A stretch of 38,616 nt of DNA, taken from NCBI GenBank assembly GCA_963829355.1, contig CAWHHZ010000017.1, positions 1-38,616 of the forward strand. The letters are read 5' to 3'. Position numbers and translations under genes: made by a program. The DNA comes from CAWHHZ01 sp963829355. GTDB lineage: Bacteria; Acidobacteriota; Thermoanaerobaculia; Gp7-AA8; JAHWKK01. The notes under the pieces are model-generated. The model saw only the letters and a program-made list of their open reading frames with translations. It was not told where the DNA came from and ran no database searches. Each line of letters begins with the position of its first letter. The first letter of the stretch is position 1. Positions 9,001 through 16,659 of this stretch are shown piece after piece.

Positions 9001-9816
9001 AACTGCCGAGCCCGTCCCGGATTCCCGGATTCGATCTGCCGTACGTCGACATTTCCACCTCCACGATCCCGCTCCGCTGCTTCACGTTCCCCGAAGGAAG
9101 CGAAGATGTGCGCAGGACGGTCCTCTGCATCCCCGGCATGGCCGCCTCGGGACTCTCCTTCGCCCGGCTCCGTCCGCTCGCCCGCGACTACCGTTTCCTT
9201 CTGTTGAGCGGTCCTGTGGAGCCATATCCCGGCGGCAGCCGCAGAGCATTCGCCCAGGCGGTGTGCGAGGTCGTCGACCTGAACGACCGTCCCGTGATTC
9301 TCGGCACCTCGTTCGGAAGCATGGTCGCCATCGATGCAGCGAGTCATCGTTGCCCCGCTCTCAGCGGTCTGGTGCTCACCGCCGCATTCGCAAGAAACCA
9401 TGCATTCCCTCCACCGCTCCGGATTATTGAGAAGATCCTTCCACGCATGCAGTGGCTGGCAAAGTTCATGGCTCCGCTGTCGGCGAAGCTGGTCGGGGGA
9501 TCAGGTCTCGACCGTCATGCGGCCGCCGAGGTGGCGCGGCAGGCCGCTGAGACAAGCGCAGGCGAGCGCAGACGAAGACTCGAGGAGGTCTTCGACACCG
9601 ATCTCCGCGGGATGCTTCCACAGATCAGCGTGCCGTCGATCGTCATCCACGGAACCAGAGACGGCCTCGTTCAAACGCGATGCTCTCGAGCTCGCCGCGC
9701 TGATCCCGCACTGCGATTACAGGGAGATCAACGGGTCGGGACATCTCCCGTACCTCTCGCACTGGGAGATCTTCAATTCGATGCTCGAGCCGTTCCTCCG
9801 CCAGGTATTCGCGTGA
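8997..9816 (+). CDS. Alpha/beta hydrolase, one frame break near 9675
   Basis: The protein shows the alpha/beta-hydrolase fold: VLCIPGMAASGLSF near the oxyanion hole, nucleophile elbow GTSFGSM with Ser105, then a late acid in IVIHGTRDGL and a catalytic His in INGSGHLPYLSHW. The substrate is unknown. The frame that carries Ser105 is lost after GTRDGLV, and the final 45 residues continue in the next frame. Removing one A from the AAA at 9673-9675 restores GLVQRDALELAALIPHCDY. The ATG overlaps the previous stop. The break is probably a sequencing error because both sides are well conserved. Confidence 0.82.
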
Positions 9817-9890
9817 TGCCGATCCTGCGTTCCATTTCTGGTCCTGCCATTGCAATACGTTATTCGCAGAACGCGAAAACGGAGACCTAC

Positions 9891-10199
9891 ATGCAAACAC
9901 TTTCAGACAGTGACCCCTCCTCGACTCTCGTGCGGCGAGGAAGCGACGCCGAGACGCTGCGCGAGATGGTCGAGTTCGTCGAGGAGATCGAGCACCGGCC
10001 CCTGCGCAAACTCGTCCGGGATCTGGAGGGCCTCGCATCGCTCTCCGATAGAAAATTCGAGCTTGCGTCTCATGTCGTGAAGCGGCGTCTGAACCGCCTG
10101 CCGATCAGCGAGCGCGAGCAGATCCGCGAACTCGGACGGGTGATCTACAAGGATCTCGCCGAGGACAAAGCCGAGCGCCTCCAGTTCTTCCTCGACTGA
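9891..10199 (+). CDS. Small helical protein of unknown function
   Basis: The protein has 102 residues and is almost entirely predicted helix, rich in Glu, Arg and Leu (REMVEFVEEIEHRPLRKLVRDLEG, written here only in part, then SEREQIRELGRVIYKDLAEDK). I do not recognise a family. The ATG at 9891 has GGAG six bases upstream. It lies 74 bases after the hydrolase stop. A repeat of family C starts 18 bases after its stop. Confidence 0.68.
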   Translation: MQTLSDSDPSSTLVRRGSDAETLREMVEFVEEIEHRPLRKLVRDLEGLASLSDRKFELASHVVKRRLNRLPISEREQIRELGRVIYKDLAEDKAERLQFFLD

Positions 10200-10216
10200 C
10201 CCTGCCGTCCTGAACC

Positions 10217-10279
10217 GCCCCCCATGGGGGGTCGGGCCTCCAGGCCCGACTCGCGGAGGGCTCCAGCCCTCCGCAAAGC
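10217..10279. repeat. Family C element, copy 1 (left end)
   Basis: Three tight palindromes follow each other: CCCCCCATGGGGGG, then GTCGGGCCT-CC-AGGCCCGAC (10231-10250), then GCGGAGGGCT-CC-AGCCCTCCGC (10253-10274), all perfect. The same series occurs at 22449, 31369 and 38376. The matching right end is not clear here; a degenerate GGCTCAGCCCTCCGG lies at about 10331. Confidence 0.8.
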
Positions 10280-10421
10280 ATCGCCACATTCATCACGTGC
10301 GGACGCCGCTTCTCCAGAACCGACCCGTTAGGCTCAGCCCTCCGGAAGCCCAAGATCACACCGAGGCCACTCCCGCCCAGCCGGCTCGCATCGCACGAGC
10401 GGCGTCAAGATGATGCCGCCC

Positions 10422-11941
10422 ATGGCCAATACAGCTCGCGATTCCGGATCGATCACGATCTGGCGCTTCTACTCCTCATTGCAACCGCGCGGTTCGTCTT
10501 CCATCTTCTGACGAACGGGGCGTACGGCTTTCACCGGGACGAGCTCGCGGTCATTGACGATGCGCGCTATCTCTCGTGGGGCTACGTCGCCTACCCGCCC
10601 TTCACTCCCGTGATCGCGCGCATCGCACTCGAGTTGTTCGGCCTCTCGACCACCGGCTTTCGGATGTTCGGCGCACTTGCCCAGTCCGCCATCATGGTGC
10701 TGACGGGACTGATGGCGCGGGAGCTCGGCGCGCGTCGGCACCTCCAGATCATCGCCGCCGTTGCCGTCGCGATCGCGCCGATGTCGATGAACATGACCGC
10801 ACTCTTCCAGTACGTCACCTTCGATGCGTTCTGGTGGGTAGTCGTTGCCTGGGCGGTCGTCAAGCTCATCAAAACCGACGATCCACGCTGGTGGGTCGCT
10901 ATCGGCGCCGCCATCGGTCTCGGGATGATGACCAAGTACACCATGGCGTTCTGGGTACTCGCTCTCGTGGGAGGTGTGCTGCTGACACCGCTGCGACGAC
11001 ACCTGCGCTCCGGCTGGCTCTGGCTCGGGGTGACACTCTCGCTCGTGATTTTCCTGCCGAACTTTCTCTGGCAGTTCCATCACGACTGGGTTTCTCTCGA
11101 ATTCCTGCAGACGATCCACGAACGCGACGTCTCGATCGGGCGGACGGAAGGCTTTCTGAGCCAGCAGTTCTACGTCAGCACATCCATCGTGACGATCCCT
11201 CTCTGGCTCGCCGGACTCTGGTACTTTCTGTTCGGATCGGACGGCAGAAGATTCCGAGCTCTCGGCTGGATGTACGTCATCGTGTTTGCGGTGATGGCGT
11301 TCGCTGACGCACGTTTCTACTACCTGACGCCTGCTTATCCGATGCTCATGGCTGGCGGTGTGATTCCTCTGCAGCGCTGGCTGTCATCGCCGTCAGCGCG
11401 TCTGCGTCGCGCGGCTTTCGCCTCCGTCTGGACCCTCTTCGCGGTCGGGGCGATCACGAGCGCGTTACTGATGCTGCCCCTCGCGCCCATCGGCTCGACC
11501 GTCTGGAAGGTGTCCTCCCAGGTCCACGACAACTTCAGCGAGCAACTCGGATGGCAGGAGCTCACCGGGGAGGTCGCGAGGATCTACGATTCACTCTCTC
11601 CGGAAGAGAAAGCGCGCGCGGGAATCCATGCAGGCAACTACGGCGAGGCAGGCGCGATCAATCTCTTCGGTCCCCGATACGGTTTGCCGACCGCGACAAG
11701 CGGCATCAATTCATACTGGTATCGAGGCTTTCAAAACCCTCCACCAGAGATCGTGATCCTCATTGGGTCGGAGCTCACCGACGCAGCTCCACTTTTCGAG
11801 AGTTGCGAGGTCGCCGGGTCGAACAAGAACCGGTACGGGGTCGAGAACGAAGAATCGCGAGATCACCCCGACATCCTCCTCTGCCGCGGCCCCCGCTTCG
11901 ACTGGAGCAGGATGTGGCCAAAGGCCCGCAGTTTCGGCTGA
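10422..11941 (+). CDS. Glycosyltransferase 39/ArnT-like multispanning membrane protein
   Basis: The protein resembles PMT_2/ArnT-type transferases that use polyprenyl-phosphate sugars. Early in the frame are YGFHRDELAVIDDARY and WGYVAYPPFTP, where the acidic residues of the first periplasmic loop are expected, followed by about ten hydrophobic segments and a soluble C-terminal domain. The acceptor is unknown. The conserved frame has no ATG or GTG before 10610, which would delete the catalytic loop. An ATG at 10422 (MANTARDS) in the neighbouring frame joins it if one base is restored near 10440-10450, so I start there. The start is uncertain; the rest is intact to the TGA at 11941. Confidence 0.8.
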
Positions 11942-11991
11942 CGCCAGCGGAACTGCCATCTCGCCTCCGGCTGTCATCCTGAGCGGGGGAA

Positions 11992-12145
11992 TGATGGGGA
12001 CAGGTCTTTGGTCGGCGGTACCTTCTCGGTGATGGGGACAGGTCTTTGGTCGGCGGTACCGTCTACTGCTCGTAGAAAAATCCGCCGAATCGGCGATAAA
12101 GTCTACCGCTCGTAGATTCCACCGCAATCCAAAGACCTGTCCCCC
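11992..12145. repeat. Family B element, copy 1, with a duplicated left end
   Basis: GGGGACAGGTCTTTGG at 12034-12049 is an exact inverted match of CCAAAGACCTGTCCCC at 12129-12144. Between them are two palindromes, TCTACTGCTCGTAGA (12062-12076) and TCTACCGCTCGTAGA (12102-12116), with centres 40 bp apart. A second copy of the left end (11992-12022) precedes it, offset by 38 bp. The element fills the gap between two convergent genes. Confidence 0.85.
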
Positions 12146-12209
12146 GCTCCCCCGACGAGCATATTGGTCGACTTCATATGTTTGTGATGGGCGGGAGCAG
12201 CATAGAAGA

Positions 12210-14102
12210 TCAGGGCCTCCCAAAGTCATTGCGAGGAAGATTCACGCACTGGCGGATCGACTCGAATCGCGGGTCGTTCTCGAGCTTGCGCCACCGCGAG
12301 TTCGCGTACAGAAAGACGAGCCCCAGATCCCGGTCGCGGCAAGCCTTCTCGAGCCAGAGGAATGCCTTGTCGTGATCACCCATCCCGACGTAGACGAGGG
12401 CCATCCTGGTCGGACGAACGTAACGCGTCCGCGAATCGGAAATCATCTGGTTGACGATTGCCTCTGCTTCCGCGGTTCTGCCGAGCACGCCCTGGACGTA
12501 GCCGATCATCATCAGCGCCTCTTCATTCGATCCCGAGAGCTCGGCTGCCTTCCTGAACTCCAGCAGCGCCTCTTCGGGCCGACCCTGCAGCTCGTACGCT
12601 TTTCCCAGATTCAGTTGCGCGAGCCAGAAGTCGGGATGATGCTCGAGAGTCGTGCGGAGAAGTCTGGTACCGGAACCCACGTCTCCCGCCTGAAGCAGAA
12701 ACTGACCGGAGAGAGTACTGACGATCGGCGACAGTGGGTCGAGTCTCTGTGCCTCGAGAGCGTTTGTCCGCGACTCCTCGTGCCGGCCGATATTTGATAG
12801 AAGATGCGCATACCTGAGCCGCGTGAGAGCATTTCCACGATCGAGCTCAAGTGCGCGTAGAAACTCGCTTTCCGCTTTTTCCCAGTCCCAGTCATACCAC
12901 AGCGCAACGGTCGCGAGTGCCGTATGGCCTCCGCTCGAATCGGGATCGATTCGCAAGGCCGTTTCGGCTGCGGCTTTTGCCTGAGGGAAACTGTCCTCAG
13001 GGCTGACGTCCGTACTTATCGAGAGACTGGCGTACGCCTCGGCGAGCCCCGCCCACGCGTCCGCAAATTGGGGATCGAGCTCGATGGCCTGCTGGTACGA
13101 CTCGATCGCTCGCGCCATATCACCCGCCAGCACTCGCGTGAAATAGAACCGCCCCATCGCGTAGGCCCGATATGCCTCCATATTGTCGGAGACACCGGAG
13201 CGCATGCGCCGCTCCGCTTCCGGGCTCAATGACAGGGCGAGCGCTCCCGCGATGCGCCGCGAGATCGAGTCCTGAACTACGAAGATTCCACTGAACCGGT
13301 CGTCGAAGCTCGCTTCCCACAATTGCTTCCCATCCGACACACGGAGCAGACGAGCCGTAACCCGGAGCTGATCTCCGGATCGATGAATTCTTCCTTCCAG
13401 GACGGCGTCGACATCGAGCTGACGACCCGCTTCGATCGAATCCTGCTCGGCCCCAGCATACCTGCGCACCGCCATAAGCGGACGGACGGTCACTCCCTCG
13501 ATGCTGCTGATCCGGTTGATCAGCGCGTCCGCCATGCCGAGCTCGAGAGCTTCGTCCCTCTCATCGCTCACGATTGGAGTGAACGGCAGGACCGCAATCA
13601 CTCGGGATGAGCTCATCGTCGGGTGCTCCCGATCTTTCGACCGCCAGATCACGGCACCCGCGACGAACAACACGATGATTGCTGCCGTCGCGACGACTGG
13701 TACCGCCCATCGCCGCGTCTCCTCGATCTCGACCGTCGTCCGTTCCGTTTCCTCGAGAATGATCTCGCTGGACATCCCGACGATCGCGACAGGCCTGACG
13801 AACTGATACCCACGTCCGGGAATCGTCGCAATATAGTCGGCCCCTTCACCCCGCTCCCGCAGAGTCTTCCTCAGGATCGAGATCTGAAACGCGAGATTGC
13901 TCTCATCCACGACCGTGTCGCGCCATACCGCCAGGAGAATCTCCTCTTTCGACAGCGGCTCTCCTCCGCTCTCGAGCAGGACGCGGAGAACGTCGAATGC
14001 TTTGGGCGTGAGTGGTACGTCGGCGCCATCGAACTGAAGGCGCCGTCTCGAAGGGTCCAGCTCGTAGCGACCAAACTCGTATCGAGGCGCACTCGGGTGC
14101 AT
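12210..14102 (-). CDS. CadC-type winged-helix regulator with membrane segment and TPRs
   Basis: Residues 9-105 are an OmpR/CadC-type winged helix (YELDPSRRRLQFDG, LTPKAFDVLRVLLE, ISILRKTL, IPGRGYQFV). A single TM lies at about 132-153 (WAVPVVATAAIIVLFVAGAV). Beyond it comes a TolB-N/FlgO-like domain (VIAVLPFTP, LEGRIHRSGDQLRVTARLL) and then about seven TPRs to residue 620. There is no phosphorylatable receiver. Such one-component proteins bind DNA from the membrane and sense or bind partners on the far side. Targets are not known here. The ATG at 14102 gives the usual short N-terminus. A TAGAAT hexamer lies about 21 bases upstream (14129-14124), with only a weak ribosome site. It is 630 residues and unbroken. 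Confidence 0.88.
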   Translation of the reverse strand: MHPSAPRYEFGRYELDPSRRRLQFDGADVPLTPKAFDVLRVLLESGGEPLSKEEILLAVWRDTVVDESNLAFQISILRKTLRERGEGADYIATIPGRGYQFVRPVAIVGMSSEIILEETERTTVEIEETRRWAVPVVATAAIIVLFVAGAVIWRSKDREHPTMSSSRVIAVLPFTPIVSDERDEALELGMADALINRISSIEGVTVRPLMAVRRYAGAEQDSIEAGRQLDVDAVLEGRIHRSGDQLRVTARLLRVSDGKQLWEASFDDRFSGIFVVQDSISRRIAGALALSLSPEAERRMRSGVSDNMEAYRAYAMGRFYFTRVLAGDMARAIESYQQAIELDPQFADAWAGLAEAYASLSISTDVSPEDSFPQAKAAAETALRIDPDSSGGHTALATVALWYDWDWEKAESEFLRALELDRGNALTRLRYAHLLSNIGRHEESRTNALEAQRLDPLSPIVSTLSGQFLLQAGDVGSGTRLLRTTLEHHPDFWLAQLNLGKAYELQGRPEEALLEFRKAAELSGSNEEALMMIGYVQGVLGRTAEAEAIVNQMISDSRTRYVRPTRMALVYVGMGDHDKAFLWLEKACRDRDLGLVFLYANSRWRKLENDPRFESIRQCVNLPRNDFGRP

Positions 14103-14444
14103 CTTCTAAGGAGATCTAATTCCATTCTAACCGCATCAAAGGACTTTCCGTCTCTCTCGACCCTACCTTGGGAGTCGAGCCCGCATCTCTCACCAGAAGT
14201 CGTCGCGAGGCGTTGGAGAGTGGTGTGGATGCAAGGCGCGCGAAGGTCCGGCCCCGCAGGCATAGTCGACACGGAGCCTGGGCTGAGCGAGCGGAGCGAG
14301 TCGAAGGCTCGAGGAGCCGAATCAAGCGCAACGCAGCAGACGCGCCGCTATCCGCCGCCGCAGTAGAGGGCTGGTGAGAAATGCGGGCTAGGACAAGACT
14401 CTGAGGAAGCGGCGGGTAAAGGTGACGGTCGAACGTGTGAGGCG
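14103..14444. other. Intergenic stretch without a supported gene
   Basis: About 340 bases separate the CadC-type gene from the leader hairpin of the secreted protein. Open frames here are short and lack family features. A TGAGCGAGCGGAGCGAGTCG segment at about 14283 resembles the ends of family D repeats. No promoter can be assigned with confidence. Confidence 0.5.
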
Positions 14445-14480
14445 GCTGACGATCCGGACGGCGGAGTCCCGATCGTCAGC
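14445..14480 (+). promoter_or_regulatory. Leader hairpin upstream of the ScyD-like gene
   Basis: GCTGACGATC (14445-14454) pairs perfectly with GATCGTCAGC (14471-14480). Inside, after a single C/C mismatch, GGAC pairs with GTCC, leaving a six-base GGCGGA loop. It ends 72 bases before the ATG, so it would lie in the mRNA leader or be a DNA operator. There is no T run after it. Confidence 0.6.
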
Positions 14481-14552
14481 ACCGAGACCCGTTGATCCGG
14501 ATGAGTCTGCCGAAGAGAGAGGATTCGCAACGAGCGAATCGAAGGAGAAACA

Positions 14553-16409
14553 ATGATGAACTGGAAACGGGTAGTCGTACTGCTTATGGCCGCAATCGGT
14601 TCCGTCGGCGCACTCGCGCAGGCTGTTCCATTCTCAGCCGGATTCCGATCTCCCATAGAGGTCACCTTCACCAACGGCGGCAACCTGCTGGTGGTCGAGT
14701 CGGGAAACGGTCCCAACAATGGACGGCTGTCCCTCGTCGACCGCGCGACAGGTGCTCGCCGTACATTCATCGAATCCCTGCCGTCGGGCATACACCAGGG
14801 TCCAACGAATGCGCCATCCGGTCCATCGGCCGTGGCGCTGCAGGGGAACGTCATCTACCTGTTGATTTCCAATGGTGACTCGGTCATTCCGGGAACTGTT
14901 CCGGGTACAGAGATTCTGAACCCAGCGCCGTCGTCGCCAATCTTCAGCACCCTTCTCGAGCTGAGAACGGACCGTCCGCTCGATTCGATCGCCGGACCGT
15001 TTCAGTTTGAGCTCTCCCACCACGCGATCGTCGACAGCGGGGAGACTGCTGTGCTCGTCAGTCCGTCGGGAGAAGAGGTATCAATCCGACTGATCGTCGA
15101 TTTTCCCGACGCCGTGCCGGAACCGCGGCCTGGCGCGCCGGAGCACGTACGACTGTCGAACCCGTTCGGCATCGAGATCGTCGGTCAGACTCTGTTCGTC
15201 GCCGACGCGAGCCTCAACCTGATCCGACGGGTCGACGCGCGTACCGGCGCATACTCGACCCTCACGACCTTCGCCAATTTCCCGAACCCGATCATGGGTG
15301 TCGGTGGACCGTTCGTCGAGTCGGTCCCGAACGCGCTGCGCATCCGAGGCAATGATCTGCTCGTGACCACGCTGACAGGATTTCCGTTCCCCGCGGGCAA
15401 AGCCGAGATACACCGGGTTTCTCTGGACGGCAACTCCAACACCACTCTCGTCAGCGGGCTCAGCTCCGCGCTCGACCTCAGACCACTCGGTTCTTCGCCG
15501 GACTCACCGATTGCCGTGATCGAGTTCAGCACGAATCAGATTGCCGGAGCACCGGGACGACTTCGTGTCGTCTCCCCTACCGCTGATCCGGTTACTCTTG
15601 TGGAAGGACTGATCACTCCGACCGGACTCGCGGTTGACCAGCATACGGGCGAGATCTTCATCACACTCCTCGGTCCGGGACTCGTGATGCGTGTGAACGC
15701 GGCAGCATCGATCCCGCGCTTATCTGCACCGGCATCCATTCCGGTCGCCGGCACGACCGCCGGGGCGTTCGGCTCCATGTACACCACGACTCTTCAAATC
15801 GCGAACCCCTTCTCGTTCCCGATCGCCGGACATCTCGTGTTCCGACCACAAGGATTCTCCGATGGGCATGACGAGGCCTCGATCGCCTACAGCCTCGCGC
15901 CATTCGAGTCGCAACGTATCGGAGATCTCGGTATGGCACTGGGTGTTGACGGCATAGGTGCACTGGATGTCGAGGCTCCGGTCGGTCAACTCCCCGAGAT
16001 GGTCGCGACCATCACCGGGACCACGCCCACCGGCACTTCCTGGATTCACGTTCCGACGACCGATTCTTCCGAGATCCTGTCGTCTGGTGAGAGGGGAGTT
16101 TTGATCACTCCCGACGATCCGGCGGCCGCACGGATGAACATAGGAATCAGAACGTTCAGCACGCCCGCTTCCATGGAAATCAGCCGCTACGATGCAGGCG
16201 GTGGACTGGTCGACACAGTCGTCCGGAGCGTCGAAGCCAACACGTTCGTTCAGATGTCCGCCGCTTCGATTCTCGAGAGTGATCTGCAGGCTGGCGATCT
16301 GCTCTCGTTCATGCTGACCGAAGGCAGCGCACTCATCTACGGAACCACGACCGACAACGGAGGGACCGGGATGCGGCTCAGCGTCGCATCCGCCGTGGCG
16401 GAGAACTAG
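14553..16409 (+). CDS. Secreted ScyD/ScyE-like beta-propeller protein
   Basis: The 618-residue protein starts with a signal peptide (MNWKRVVVLLMAAIGSVGALAQA). Residues 25-390 look like a ScyD/ScyE-family six-blade propeller: FRSPIEVTFTNGGNLLVVES, PSGPSAVALQGNVIYLL, NPFGIEIVGQTLFVADA and GLITPTGLAVDQHTGEIF. Residues 395-618 form a beta-rich C-terminal domain of the kind seen in secreted acidobacterial proteins (TTLQIANPFSFPIAGHLVF). Despite the family name there is no scytonemin cluster here, so the function is open. Two ATGs are adjacent (14553, 14556), with GGAGAA just upstream. Confidence 0.82.
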   Translation: MMNWKRVVVLLMAAIGSVGALAQAVPFSAGFRSPIEVTFTNGGNLLVVESGNGPNNGRLSLVDRATGARRTFIESLPSGIHQGPTNAPSGPSAVALQGNVIYLLISNGDSVIPGTVPGTEILNPAPSSPIFSTLLELRTDRPLDSIAGPFQFELSHHAIVDSGETAVLVSPSGEEVSIRLIVDFPDAVPEPRPGAPEHVRLSNPFGIEIVGQTLFVADASLNLIRRVDARTGAYSTLTTFANFPNPIMGVGGPFVESVPNALRIRGNDLLVTTLTGFPFPAGKAEIHRVSLDGNSNTTLVSGLSSALDLRPLGSSPDSPIAVIEFSTNQIAGAPGRLRVVSPTADPVTLVEGLITPTGLAVDQHTGEIFITLLGPGLVMRVNAAASIPRLSAPASIPVAGTTAGAFGSMYTTTLQIANPFSFPIAGHLVFRPQGFSDGHDEASIAYSLAPFESQRIGDLGMALGVDGIGALDVEAPVGQLPEMVATITGTTPTGTSWIHVPTTDSSEILSSGERGVLITPDDPAAARMNIGIRTFSTPASMEISRYDAGGGLVDTVVRSVEANTFVQMSAASILESDLQAGDLLSFMLTEGSALIYGTTTDNGGTGMRLSVASAVAEN

Positions 16410-16445
16410 GGCTCCGCTCCACGGGCACCGTCCATCGGAGAGAAG

Positions 16446-16463
16446 CCGGGCGGGCGCGCCCGG
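16446..16463 (+). terminator. Possible terminator hairpin
   Basis: CCGGGCG-GGCG-CGCCCGG forms a 7-bp GC stem 36 bases after the stop at 16409. No T run follows. The rest of 16410-16659 contains only an imperfect inverted repeat (GTCGGTCGTCGG near 16536 against GACGACCGACGAC near 16636) and no supported gene. Confidence 0.4.
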
Positions 16464-16659
16464 ATTGGCCGACTTTCATAACCGGAATTCGATCGATCCG
16501 GGCCGCCGACGCCCCCTTCGCGACACCAGTCAGCCGTCGGTCGTCGGCGGCAACTCGCTGGACAGCGATGTCATCCCGACCGAACAGCGAGTGGAGGGAT
16601 CTCCCCTCTCTCGGATTCTCTGACGTCTGCCGACTGACGACCGACGACTGAAGACTGCT

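Noticed and set aside
10217..10280. Possible CRISPR-like repeats
   Set aside because: The units are adjacent palindromes of different sequence, without equal spacers, and no cas gene is present.
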